Shown here piece by piece: positions 23,715 to 35,200 of a stretch of 41,987 nucleotides of DNA. This stretch comes from Pelargonium x hortorum (Eukaryota; Streptophyta; Magnoliopsida; Geraniales; Geraniaceae), in the NCBI GenBank assembly GCA_036897525.1, contig JAYMTJ010000081.1:1-41987 (forward strand), written 5' to 3'. Position 1 is the stretch's first letter. Every line of letters begins with the position of its first letter. The notes under the pieces were generated by a model. The model was not told the origin of the DNA. It was given only the letters and a program-made list of their open reading frames with translations, and ran no database searches. The position numbers were made by a program, and so were the translations under genes.

Positions 23715-23780
23715 GATTATTGAACCCGCAGCCGTTAGATTAACAGCCGACTGCTCTACCACAGTGAATTCTAAATGAGT
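23715..23780 (-). pseudogene. Decayed tRNA-Asn (trnN-GUU relic), 3' end lost
   Basis: Minus-strand reading shows TGGTAGAGC (end of the D arm), then GTCGGCTGTTAA with anticodon GTT, a normal 5-nt variable loop, and GCGGGTTCAA entering the T arm. Spacing from the D arm to the T loop is canonical. GTCGGCTGTTAA is typical of tRNA-Asn in plant organelles and bacteria. The second half of the anticodon arm and the T stem (TCTAA, GCGGG) look like the intact tRNA-Lys at 41.8 kb, so a Lys/Asn mix is possible. The 3' T-stem strand and acceptor are unrecognisable. The 5' D arm carries about 4 extra bases, and the anticodon stem has mismatches. Not functional as seen. Confidence 0.6.
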
Positions 23781-24716
23781 AATGAAGACTGCGGGACTAT
23801 ATAAAGGGGTGTCTAAATTGAATCTCTATGGAACACTTACAGCAATATACAATAAATTCTGTATACTTAACTTTATCTTATATTTTACATTATATACAGG
23901 AGCTATCCTATCCTCTGAGGCGGAGTGCTCAACTCAAGTATTACGGTCGTTACTAGGGTTACTAGATAAAGATAAGTAATTAGGGCACGTAATCCATACC
24001 TGTGGAGCTAGATTAGTACAAGGTCCCGGGGGCTATAGTATGTGACCCGCTCAAACTGAGGAACGTACAAAAAAGCAAACTATGGCTTTGATAATATATG
24101 TAGTCCCTCTTAATTTAAACAATATTTTGGATTTGGCCAGTTAGACTTGAATAAAAGATTTTCTTTCTAAAACTATATGCCGGGCCTTTCTTGAATAATC
24201 AAATCTTTTTCTGCTTTAGGAGAAAGCTTAGAAAGCTAGTTAGTAGTACCCTGCTTAGTATCCTAGAACAGTCATAAGCTCCTAAACCAATTTATATAAA
24301 ATAGTTTTTAAGAAGGAGGTCCACGCTCACTTTTCACGAATAAATATTTGCATTTAAAGGCTCGTAACTTAACCTTGCATGACCCGGTTCCCCTAAGAAA
24401 AGGGAAAGCATGCCTATAGCTTCGAGCTCCTTATCCTAAACCGGTTATGAAGGATAAGTAAGTCATGAGGAAAGGTATGAAGAATAAAAGGTTGTTTGGG
24501 GATTTAGAACCTTTGTAATGTATTTTTTGGTTATTCGGGGTGCTTGGGGAATGCCTAAAGTGAAGAGGCAAGTGTAGCTTAGCTTGCGGCGTTGAAGGAG
24601 CGAGCTTGTTGGTTCTTTAGCTTTAGAAAGAAAATCGCGTAGATAGAGAATAGATTGAGGTTTAACTTGAATATCATACAACGTAGGAAGTTTAGTAGTA
24701 AAGGTTAGTTTATGTT
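23781..24716. other. Non-coding spacer between two tRNA relics
   Basis: No gene recognised. Two open frames (23782-23979 plus, 24463-24768 minus) border or overlap the flanking tRNA relics and have no recognisable domains. Confidence 0.5.
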
Positions 24717-24790
24717 TTGAGTCTTGTTTCCAATTGGTAGAGCACCCGCTTCGACTAAGAACATTCAAAGGTTCGAACCCTTTGACTCCA
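24717..24790 (+). pseudogene. tRNA-like element, well-preserved body but unpaired anticodon arm
   Basis: Cloverleaf spacing is exact. The acceptor TTGAGTC/GACTCCA pairs at 6 of 7 positions. The D stem GTTT/GAGC pairs fully if G-T is allowed, around a loop containing AATTGGTA. The variable loop is 5 nt. The T stem AAAGG/CCTTT pairs perfectly around TTCGAAC. Only the anticodon arm fails: CCCGC faces AAGAA, around loop TTCGACT, so a formal CGA anticodon has no stem. Identity is unknown; CGA would mean serine, but serine tRNAs have a long variable arm and this does not. Likely a recent pseudogene or a tRNA-like fold kept for another reason, such as RNA processing. A 101-codon open frame on the other strand (24463-24768) overlaps it and looks like chance. 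Confidence 0.5.
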
Positions 24791-27700
24791 GAGGGAGGCT
24801 GATTACTTTAGATTTTTGTTTTATATATATGTTTTTTGGCCCTTGTTATATGAAGTGCACTGGTTTAAAAGAAGGAAAAAACTGCTACAATATGCGTCGA
24901 TCAGAACTCGTAGGAACTAAGTAAGTACCCCCTACTAGTTAACTAATCAGCAACAAAAAAGAAATTGAAGTCTTTATAAAGGCCTATTTAAAGCCTAAGG
25001 CGTGACAGGTATCTCTCGAGAAAAGCAAAGAATTTAGTTACGACCCCTCCTTTTTTCTGATACAATAAACCCAAGTTTCATTTCATTCCTAACTTTTGTG
25101 AAATGCTTCGAAGCAGGTTATAACTTTTCTTTTAGGATATTCCTCAGGTAGGTCCTCCAACTCCCATCCATGAAAGAACAATCCAACAAGAACAGGAAAA
25201 ACATGAACTGAAACCCAGATTGTCTTGCCCAGGCTCGGCTATAAGTTGATAGTTTTCAAACCAAGATGTTTTGAAAATAGGATTTGGTTTTGCTTTTGGA
25301 TTCTAGAAGAATAGTTAAGTTCTCTGTCCCTAATTTCTTTTAAGCGTAGAAGGGGATACTTATTAGATTAGAGAACCTCCTGGAGTATCTTTAATTTCCT
25401 TAAAAAGTGACACCTATAAAACGTCAAAGTGGAAGCACTTTGCTTAATCTTATGGGATACTTCTTCGATCCAGTATAAAGAAAGACCTACTCTAAAAGTA
25501 CTCCGCAGTTAGATATAGTAGAATTCATTCTTAATTATGGCGACAATGTCCTGATTCTTTGTACTCTACAAAACTGGAAGCCCAGTAGTGTGTATGCCTC
25601 GCGGGTAAGGGAGCAAAAAGGTTTTCAATAGCCAAAGAAGTCTAATGCAACTATATACTAATATAGAGAAATTGCTAATAGTAAGGCAATACTGCACTTC
25701 TAGGGAATTTAGGTATAAGAACTTACTCATGATCTACAATAAGAAGAATACAGATGTCTATAGGCTGCAACAAGGGCCATAAGACAGGGAATACCTATAT
25801 ACGACAATAAGAAGTACAGGCAAGGAGGAGTATATCCCCAAAGAAGATAAGAGATAGCTCTAAGTTAGGAATACGAATATAGCTAATAAGGGTTTACAGA
25901 ATAAGAAAGGTAAAGCTCATAGGAAATCTCTTCTTAGAAAGGTACAGCTAAGAGTCCTAGGTAGCAGGCATATAAAACAGGCTGTGATACAGAATAAGGA
26001 TACGAAAACAAAGTAGTAAGCTTTTGGTTAAGAAGATGTGGGGTATGAGGAAAGAAGTTATCAAGAGTGACAAATTTGGGGTAGATAGAAACAGGTATTA
26101 CAAAAAGAGGTATGAAGAGTAAAATACAGAATCTAGTTTTAAGGAATCCATAGAAAAGAAAGTATTGTCAAACAGGGGTTTAGTACTCAATATTGGCTAA
26201 TAAAGTCTTTGATCTTTCCAGGTTTTGGGTTTAATAAAAGGGGTCTTCTACGGAACCGGGGTTTTGGAGTACTACTTACTTATGTCTGTTAAAATGAACC
26301 TGTTTGTTTACAAATCTTCTTATTATCCGGAAAAATAGACCCCTGTTTCCATAAAGCTTAGATCTTGGATATTACTTGGATTAGAAATTGGGCTTTACTT
26401 TAAGAAAATGTTTCGTTATCTTTTTTCTAAAACTGGATTTTGTTCTCTTGAATTCAAATTTTTTATGTTTAGTACAGCCTATTAATCTAATAAGTTAACA
26501 CTTAGAATTAAGCAGGGGTTCACTTTGCTATACCCCCCATACGAAAATACCACTTACCGAAGCTCGAAAGTTTCCAGTTCAAGGGGTCGGTAGCAGTACT
26601 GAAGTCAAGTTCCCCTTTTTATCGAGACGTAAGTCATAATGAATGAAAGAAAGATTGAGAGCACCCGCAGGATATATGGGCTCTTGACTTGAAACAATGA
26701 CTTAGGGGATGAAAGAGTGAGACCCGGCACCCCTTCAATCTTATAAGCCCAATCTTGTACTAACTAAATGGAGATTAGCTTCTCCAAAAACCTGGAAAAC
26801 CTCTTTAACCGGGGTTAAGTAAGCAGGAGTTTCGTCAAGTTAACAGGGAGCCTTGTACAGCTCTCTAATAGGAGAATAGAATAGGGGTGATGCCTTTTCA
26901 AGCTTAAAGTTTCAAACCTTTTTGTAATCAATATACATTGAATATCTTGCCAGCAGCTTGGTGGTTTAACTGTAACACATAGCAATAAGAACAACAACTT
27001 AAGAACACAGAGTATACCCGCTTTTTTTAAACATAGATTTCATACAAAAAGACTGCTTAACATTAACACGTTTTTTCAAGTCCCATAGTTTCGGGGCAAT
27101 CCGGTCAATAAAGAGACTTTACTCCCCTTTGTTCTTAATTTTAACAAGTGGGTAGTTCAAGTAAGACATACTAACTAAAAAGTTTTCATAATGTTAATCA
27201 CAAGAGAAACTAACAAATTCTACCCAGAATCCTCATATTCATATTGGGTACAAAAAAATCTAAAAGACTTCAAAATGACTTGGTTAAATTCAGCTATAAC
27301 TGATCCAAGATGTTTAGGAAATGATCTACATGTTCTGTTTACGAATTAAGGGGTTGCCTTCAACTAGCCGGGCAAATATATAGATATAGGATAAGTTAGA
27401 ATTTTTCTATACTGTAACAAACTTGGGTATTCGAGCTTTCTATTTTTCAAATAAAATTTTTAGTTCGACTTGATCAAAGAAGTCCCACTCAGGATTAAAC
27501 TCAGGTTACAAGACTAAAAATACAAAAAGGTGCCTTTTTTAATTTAGGAAACTAATAAATAAAGAAAGAGTAGGTTTAGTCCGGGACTCCTTGCTTAGTG
27601 TTTATTACAGCTTCCTTGTTTATTGGTCTAGCAATGCAATACTGGTAAATACCCGTAAAATTCTTAACATATCCCTTTTGAAATATTACTCGAGAAAAGG

Positions 27701-27885
27701 AAAGGAGGGCTTTCTCTAAACTTTAGAATTCCAATGCTCTAGCTATAAGCAAAAAAAGGAGTCAAAATTATTTAAGTAAAGAACTATTTGCTTGTACTCT
27801 GGAAATCCAGTAATTAAATTAAACCAAGTAAAAGTAAAGCCATTTTAGGTACCAAGTACCCTATTAATCGAAACCTATATAATCC
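24791..27885. other. Non-coding spacer containing a low-complexity island
   Basis: At about 25640-26140 the same TACAG, AATAAG and AAGGGCCATAAGACA vocabulary seen at 20 kb returns. The rest shows no recognised gene, RNA or repeat. Confidence 0.45.
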
Positions 27886-27957
27886 ACGGTATAACGTTCA
27901 GATTCCAGACCCGCAATCCTTGGGTTTAAATCTTAACATCATCTTTGAAATCACTTA
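27886..27957 (+). pseudogene. tRNA-Trp-like relic
   Basis: GGTATAACG resembles the GGTAGAACG D-arm end of plant tRNA-Trp. The loop TTCCAGA has T33 and anticodon CCA, and CCCG follows as in tRNA-Trp. The T arm TTGGG-TTTAAAT-CTTAA pairs at all five positions if G-T is allowed. The 5' anticodon strand, D stem and acceptor are lost. The order and spacing of parts fit with one extra base. Could still be chance. Confidence 0.25.
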
Positions 27958-28049
27958 TAGAGAAGAATTCTGAATTGAGTTTGACTTTATATGCTCTTGA
28001 AACTCGAAATAGTGGGTAAAACTGGTTTTAGTAGGGCCATAGTTTACTT

Positions 28050-28137
28050 ATCCAACTCCTTCAGAACTGGGTAGAGCGCGGATTTTTCGATCATATGGAT
28101 AAAAGCAAGAAAGAATAAAAGTTTCAAATCTCCCTAG
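28050..28137 (+). pseudogene. tRNA-like relic, possibly Glu(UUC)
   Basis: CTTCAGAACTGGGTAGAGC (28059-28077) reads as a D arm with GGG in the loop. Directly after, CGGAT and loop TTTTCGA would give anticodon TTC with T33 present, but the expected partner strand is replaced by TCATA. A T-arm-like AGTTTCAAATCTC follows about 15 nt later than in a short-variable-loop tRNA, so there is an insertion or a long variable arm. Acceptor strands are not recognised. The D arm is the persuasive part. Confidence 0.33.
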
Positions 28138-29630
28138 CTTTTACTAAGCTAAGTGCTCAATAGCAGTTATTGCTTACTATTTAAAAGAGGAAGAATATTA
28201 AATACAAGAGTTAGGTGCTTTTTTTTATCATATCAAGCTTCGATACTATTTATAGAGTAAACCTTCAGTATGCACTTTAAAGTAGTCAAAAAATTCCCCT
28301 TTTATAAAATAAATGTAATTTGCTCTAAATCCTTTAGAAAGACTTCCCCTAGATTCTAGACCTTTTTTTTGACTTACCAGCCCTTAATCCAGGAAGCTAC
28401 TAATATTCAATTTCCTGCCTGCTGATAGTTAAGTAAAGATTTTCGGGAATTGAGAAAATATAATGAAAGTGTTTTTGCGGAAGTTGTAATGTAATACTTT
28501 TGTATTTTTTTAGAGCCTACTCTTGATGTGGGTGGTCCTAGAGTGTAATTCCGTGCTATACCTTACATACAACCTTTTTTTTAACCTCCTAACCAAGGTT
28601 ACTCGGTCAAAGGGATGTACTCTATCTCTATGCACTACAAGGTTCTTTCCTCTTTTACTGATAAACACAAATGAGGCGAGAGGAATATCTCTTAGCTTAG
28701 TAACTTTCCCAGTTTAGTACTTCTAGCAAGTTAATGGATGCCTAGTCAATATCAAACTTTCTAACCTATAAACCCTTGAACCTTTACCCGAGTAATACCA
28801 TCAAGTACCCTCCAAGCTCAACTGACTCAAGGGTATACTATACATAATAACATACATAAACGGATTCTCTACTACAAATACACCTCTTACTAGTGAAAGC
28901 TATCCAAAAAAAAGGTAATGAATCTAAGAGTCCCTCAAATAGAATGTACTTTGTGAGGAACCTAAACCCAATCCTTTTGAAAGTCCTAACCTAAGTTAAC
29001 CAGTCAAGGAGAATTTGAAAGCTAAGGTGTCAATACAATTCCAAGTTCTATCTTATGAAAAGCTGTCCAACTAATAATAAGCTACTCTTCTCTGCCGAAC
29101 ACTAACAACCTCTTATTTTTGGAACCTTGACCTTCTAAGACTATCCAAGCTCAGAAATCTAAGAGCTATTAAGATTTCTTTAAGTGCTATTAGGTAAAGA
29201 AGTCGATTTGAACTGTTTCCATTTTTTGAATTAGAATTATAAAGAGAGATAGAACTTAAGCTAAAGCTGGGAAGTACAAGTTGCAAAGTCAAAAGTGAAG
29301 AATAAAAGCTAGTAAAAGTAATATGAGGGGGATTCTTATGCGTAAAAGTGTAGTTTGTTTCCGTAAGTTTCTGGGTTTTCTCGATAGTAAAGATTTTAAA
29401 CTCAAGTAATTCTTATTTCTTTTAGAGCAGGGTTTTCTGGTCTGGGGTTTTTTATAAAGTGAAAGTTAAAGCCTGCTGTTGATTGTCATAAGGTTGGCTA
29501 TCATCTATAATAAATACTACTAGTGAGTTTCCCTCCCTTCGCAAAGCTAGAGTCAGGTAGATTGATTTACTCTGTACTATCTAAGGCAACAACCCTCTTT
29601 ATCGATAACTCCATAGGCAAGAGGTCCCTT
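28138..29630. other. Non-coding spacer
   Basis: Around 28741-28800 C outnumbers G by about 18 to 4, the sharpest C bias noticed. A 64-codon frame at 28523-28717 is not recognisable. Confidence 0.5.
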
Positions 29631-29645
29631 AACTAATAGAACTAC

Positions 29646-29689
29646 TATACTATACTATACTATACTATACTATACTATAACAAAGAAGG
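29646..29689. repeat. TATAC pentamer array, 8.8 copies
   Basis: Eight perfect TATAC units plus TATA. It is preceded by AACTAATAGAACTAC (29631-29645), which resembles the sequence before the second array at 30.36 kb. Pentamer microsatellites are unusual in organelle DNA; slippage is the simplest cause. Confidence 0.95.
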
Positions 29690-30360
29690 AATACAAACTA
29701 ACTAATACGGATACTCTATACTCAGTTATCTGTCCTTCCCATTAGAACAATTAATATCCTATCTATATAATATCTAATACAATTAACTAGCTTTCATTAG
29801 CACCACTTGGACACTGGTTTCTCCTATTCTTGCTAGTACAACTGGTACTGATGACTGGTACTAGGCTTGCACCTCCTCCTTTTCCTAGAGCTCCTACTAA
29901 CTGAGACTGTGTCTGCTATTGCTAACGAACTAGTGCTATAAAGACCAAAGGAAGTCCTAAGAAGATGGTGGGGTTTATGCGTTCATGTCCTGTAAATTTT
30001 TTTCTTTTTAGGATTCTGTTCTGTTAATCTTGAGTGTATTTATTTGTTTGTTGGAAGTGTTTTACTGAATTAGATTTATAATGAATGGGATTTTGACCCT
30101 GAATTATATAATTAATAAAGCGGTTGTTCAGCTACGGAATTTTTCTGTAATTTAAAAAAGTTTCTGTTTTCTGGTCATAATGTGTAAGGTGTTCTATACG
30201 GATACTACTAAAATGAGTCAACCTTCCTCCGTAAGACTGCGGGCGAGGGATGTATTCATTATACACTATGAAGTTTGTATCCGATAAACTGCAGAAAACA
30301 AGAGGAATTAATTATTCTTTAACAAAGGAATTCTAACATCTAAATCTTAGAAAACTAATA
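29690..30360. other. Spacer between two TATAC arrays; composition changes at about 29.96 kb
   Basis: 29690-29960 is low-complexity with CTA, CTGG and CTCCT words. From about 29960 to 30300 the strand becomes T- and G-rich, with words unlike the neighbours (TTTGTTTGTTGG, TTTTCTGG). No gene recognised in either part. The second part may have a different origin. Confidence 0.4.
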
Positions 30361-30361
30361 A

Positions 30362-30398
30362 ACTATACTATACTATACTATTATACTATACTATACTA
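30362..30398. repeat. TATAC pentamer array, 3 + 3 copies with a TAT interruption
   Basis: Three TATAC units, then TAT, then three more. It is preceded by AACTAATAAAC, close to the flank of the array at 29.6 kb. Same orientation, about 717 bp apart. Confidence 0.92.
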
Positions 30399-30599
30399 AT
30401 TAACGCTAACTTTACTATTTAGAACAGTCTAAATAACAATTATACTCACTATAGAATTCCTTTCCTGGCTAAAGAAAGACAAGACATTAGCACTATTAGC
30501 AGCATTAGGTACAGGTTACAAAGGCAACAATAAGGTCTTTCTCCTCAAATCTCCGGCCAATTCAGTGTTCTAAGAACAGGAGTCTAGTTTTTTCTCGGA

Positions 30600-31130
30600 G
30601 GTATAGCTCTAAAGAAAATTCTAACTCTGAAGTCAAAGCTAGGACAAGCGTTTAGTCAATAAAAAGAAGCATCCTACAAGGCATGAAAACAGTCCTATAA
30701 AGGTATAGAATTTTTCAAGTAAGGGTCTCTAGCTCTGATGAGAAAGGTATTCCTCAATTGAAAGGCTTCCTTAGTGTTTGGTTGACTTATTAGAGCAGAA
30801 GATACTTAGTTCGACTGAGAAGGTGATGGGTTTCAAGTAAGGGATCCTTGGTGTGATACTTAGAAGCTTCCTTTGTTTCAAGGGATTCTCAAGGGGCTTA
30901 GAGTACAGAGCTTGCTTGGACTTGCCGACATTTACTGGTTAGGACTTTCATTTGGTATTGACACTCAAGGTTAGGATTTCAGGATGAGATTACAGGTTAA
31001 GGATTCAAGTACAGTGTTTGTAGGTTCCATAGCAGACTTGGACAGGCTTTATTTAAGGTGGGTACCTTAGCTTGCTTTTAGAAACAAAGGAATCTATTTA
31101 GACTTCATTGCTATAACAAGAAAAAAAATT
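30600..31130. repeat. G-biased segment with short imperfect repeats
   Basis: TTTCAAGTAAGGG occurs at about 30714 and 30833 (the first copy preceded by extra T), each followed 50-60 nt later by a CTTCCTT word. Further on, GGTTAGGACTTTC, GGTTAGGATTTCAGG and GGTTAAGGATTCAAG follow one another within about 80 nt (30937-31016). They look like decayed tandem duplications. No open frame of note. Confidence 0.5.
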
Positions 31131-32219
31131 CATTGTATTGACACCTTCACAGAACTCATTTAAGGATTAAGGAATTCTGTTTAGAAACTTATATATTTAC
31201 CATTACAGATAGATCGCTTTTGATTCAGAAAAAAGTGGAATTCATATACTCTAATCCTTTACCCTTTGACTACTAATCTAAGAATCTTGAGCAACTTATG
31301 CATGTACTTCACCGAACCCGATAAGGACAATTAATTCATCTGCCCCTAATTATTGCTTTGGCGCTTCTATTTCCAATCCTAAACTATATTCCTCTACGAA
31401 CCTATGACAACTTGTCAATTTCTCCGTGTTCTACCCATTCCCAATAAAGCTGAAACTAATACTAACACTGCTAATATACTGCTAGGAATTTCTACTAAGT
31501 GACTCCTTTTCCAAGCTTACAGTTGCCCTAATCGCTGTATTCCCTTAGTCTATTCCTCCGACGGAAAGTAAACTGAAAAACACACAAATAAGGAGAATCC
31601 AAGGAACTCTCTCTTTTTTGTCTTGTCGTACCAAACTCATGTTTTGCCTTAGAAGTCAAGTCTATTAATCGGTCGATGGAACACTCTAGCTAATACCACC
31701 TTAACCAAACTAAGGAAGTCCCTATCTCTTGGATGCTGTATTCCCCTCTAAGCCTGTAAAGCCTCAACCGAACTTTAAGCTCTCGAAAACGTAAAGGAAA
31801 CATAAACGGAATTCCCTAACTAATAAGGCGGTCGTAGGTTCCGGCAAGAGATTCCGTGTTTTTTTCATGACTTAAGTGTTCTAACTTCTTTTTTAACCTT
31901 TTGTTTTACAACCAGAGTACTCCTTGAAGCCCTTAACTCGGCTATATATATTTTGAAATTAAAGACTTCAGAAGAATTTAATGCTCTTTTGTATAGTAAC
32001 CTACTTATTTCTTTCTGGTGCATAAAAGCCTAAATGAAGCTCATGAGTTTTGTTATCAACCAAGGGTTAAATCCTCCAAAATGAAGTTTCATGTTATCTC
32101 GTAAATCTAGTGATAGGATTCCCTATGAAAGGGTCTAGGAAACTAGGAATCTCGACATTTTTTCTAAGGTTTTGCTTCTTCAGTCATAGTACCTAATATA
32201 AATAGAAACAAACTTTAGC
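31131..32219. other. Non-coding spacer, C-over-G
   Basis: No gene recognised. An AGGGTTAAATCCT word at about 32069 looks like a T arm but stands alone. Confidence 0.5.
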
Positions 32220-32248
32220 TTTTTATCTTTTATAATAAAAGATAAAAA
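32220..32248. repeat. Near-perfect palindrome, 14-bp arms
   Basis: Positions 32220-32233 are the exact reverse complement of 32235-32248, with a single A between. The arms are TTTTTATCTTTTAT and its complement. In RNA it would form a hairpin with a small loop followed by CGGGTTT; in DNA it could extrude as a cruciform. Confidence 0.9.
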
Positions 32249-35200
32249 CGGGTTTAATATTTAATTTAATTAACTCTATAAATTTCTTTTCTTTCTTGTA
32301 CACAAGATACTCAATTAAAATCAAAAACCTTCCCGGAAGCTTCTACAACACTTATTTCAAGGACATTCTTACTTTTAAGATTTAGGCTTAGCCAGTAATC
32401 TACAAGAATACTATTAAGAATTTTCTTACTACTTACTAGGATCCCGGGTATTGAGGAAGGGTAACAGAAAACCAGTACCTTAGCGCAAGCACTTAAAAAA
32501 TAGATACCTCCAAAAATACGTTTGAGAGTACTTACACATATCAGGCTAGGAAGAGCTGAGTCTGATATTACTTCGTTAATTTAAACAGGTATACTTAACT
32601 ATCTTTATCAGGAGAAGCCCCTACATTTGACCGCTAACAGGTTACAAACAAAGGGTATCCCTCTAAAGGAAAGGAGCATACTCTCCTCTTTCGAAGGGGT
32701 GCGTGCCCCAGACTCCTTTTGCTTTTGTAGAAAGAATAAAGGTCAAGAAATAGGGAGTCCCCTCAGTTTTCTAATTAAAATTATAATATTGTAGCCGCTT
32801 GGAGCTCTTTAGTCCTTACTGAATTTCTTTAGGTATTTTATCTTCCTAGGATATAAACGTTCCCTGAGAATTCCTATTATTTCTCTTTGAGATACTTTAG
32901 AACAGAACTCTCTAAACCACTTAGGCGGCTAAGAATTCTATATCTTTAAAAGTTCTGATAAAAGTAACTGTAACTGTTCACAGGATTCTTAACCTTAAAC
33001 CTGAATAACTATAGGAATTGGTGCTAATGGAAACCGGATTCTTTTCTTTGGTTTTGAGAAATTCCTAACTAGAAATCCGATAATGTATTCCTTGTACACC
33101 TGACAAGTTGTAGGAGAACCTGTCTCTAAGAGTAAGTGTATGCTCAGTCCCGGGAAGAGCGAGCCAACTCCATTCAAATGTTACTAAGGTCAATGCTTTA
33201 TAGCCCAAGACAAGCTCTAAGAAGGTACCATAGAATCTAACAGCCTCTGTAATATAATGTCCTTATCTTATGAACCTTTGCTTCTATAGCAGGCACTTGC
33301 ATAGCGAGATAATCCTAACAATTTGTATTCGTTCTTCTGCAGCTATTTGGATTCTTTGTTAGAATATAAGAAACCGGGGCAGCCTGCTTTGCTTCTTTAT
33401 ATACCTTTTTTTCATAGAGATCCTACCAAAACAGGAACTCAACCTAAAAATCAATCTCTTGAAGGTCTTAATATAGGTACCAAGAACATCCTAGAAATCC
33501 CTTACTTAAACAGTTTAACTTGTCTTAAGTTAAGGATGCCCTTACTAGCAGAATAGCAGACTGTAGATGAGAATTTCTAAGCTAGAGCCTATACTTACTT
33601 GATTGAGATTATAGACTCTAGTTTCTTGTTAGTACAGGTCCGGGTTATAGAAAGAACCTCTATTGACAACCCCTATTTGTTTGACAATTCTATCAGTCTT
33701 GATAGATTAAAAAAAAGCACTACTTTAAGCTGCTAAATTTTCCTAAATACAATCAAAAGGGAATTTATAGAGCCCTAAACTTCCCTGCTTTCATTTGCCT
33801 CCTTTAGATTCCTAACCCCTAAATAACTAGAATTCTTGACTCTAGTGGAAGAAGAGCTATCCTTTCATTGACCAGCCTTAGGTTTATTTGTTACTTATTT
33901 CTGGTACAGATACTGGAAAGAACTAAGCAGGCAAGCAAGCATTTCTGCTTGTTTGGTGTATTTACCTGGTTCTGAAGCTTAGGGATTAGAAATTCTTGGT
34001 TAATTGACTTTCCTTAGATACGAAGTACTTGCTTACGAAAGGGTAACATAGAGTATAGGATATCTTCTGTCATTTTCTTATGAAAGCTGTCAATTAGTCA
34101 ACTTAGATCCCATTTCCTAAGGTCAAGTTGATTCCTAACATATCCTATGCTAAGTCTTAACTACAGAATAGAAGAATTCTATAAGAACTAGGATAAGAAT
34201 CCGAAAACCCAACAAAAGAGTACTAGCTACAATAACTAATTGCTGCGGACCCTATTGAAGTTGTTTAAAAGATTGGGATATGAATTGATGTAACTAAGTC
34301 TTAATAGCCATAAGTCGCGATCGCTTACGCTTATATGATTATGATCCTAATGAATCCTTTGTTGTAAGTCGCCAAAGTATTGATTGAATTAGAAGAAAAT
34401 CTTAAAAATATTTTAAGGGCTTCCTAGCAAAACAAAGAAACTTATTCTAAGCGCTCTCAGGAAGTAGAATTTCCTTTTAGTTTAGGGGTGGGACTAAGAC
34501 TCATTAATAAGGATATTATAAAAAGAATCTGAGATTTGAATTATTAAGCTATATTTTAGACTTCAAACAACAGAGTAGCTCTGTATCCGAACTACCGATC
34601 CCATAGTGATATACTTTTTATAAGAGCTGTATGAGACTTTATAGAGTAAATCCAAATTGCTAACCTATATTTTTGCATACTAAAGAGGTACTTTCATGTC
34701 TCCGCACCAAGCTGTTTGTTCAATCCCCTTGAAGACTTCCTTTTGTTTTGATTAACCCCCTAGTAAACCCTTTCTTTACCGGAATAGAAGTACCGCGCTG
34801 ATTATGCAATGACGGAATCCAGAACTCCAGGGTACCAGAAATCCCCGACCTTTATTTAAGTGCTGCTTAAATGATAAAGAAAAGAAATAGATCTCGATCC
34901 GTTGCAACACAGGTTATTTACCCTTACAAGAGTGCCTACCAACGCACGTTAATGCAACTTTACAAATTCAAAACTTCTTGGATTTAAATTAAACAAGAAC
35001 CCTTCAAAATACACTTCCAAAAGCTAAGACAGTAATAAAAGCCCAGTCCTAAAATGAAAATGAAAGTTACCCTAATTATATAGACCCCCCACTCAGGATC
35101 TCCTACTTATCACTACAATCTAAAAAACCTATTACAACAAAGACTCAGACAAAGGTGTTTTTTTGAGTAGTATTGGTACGAAATTTCTCGTAAAAGAAGT

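Noticed and set aside
24463-24768. 101-codon minus-strand open frame
   Set aside because: No recognisable domain, overlaps the tRNA-like element antisense, and its length is within chance expectation.
32025-32090. CTCATGA followed by GGGTTAAATCC, resembling tRNA-fMet
   Set aside because: The spacing is about 5 nt too long, stems do not pair and the D arm is absent.
34317-34324. GCGATCGC octamer, like the HIP1 word of cyanobacteria
   Set aside because: A single copy in AT-rich DNA; no sign of cyanobacterial or plastid sequence around it.
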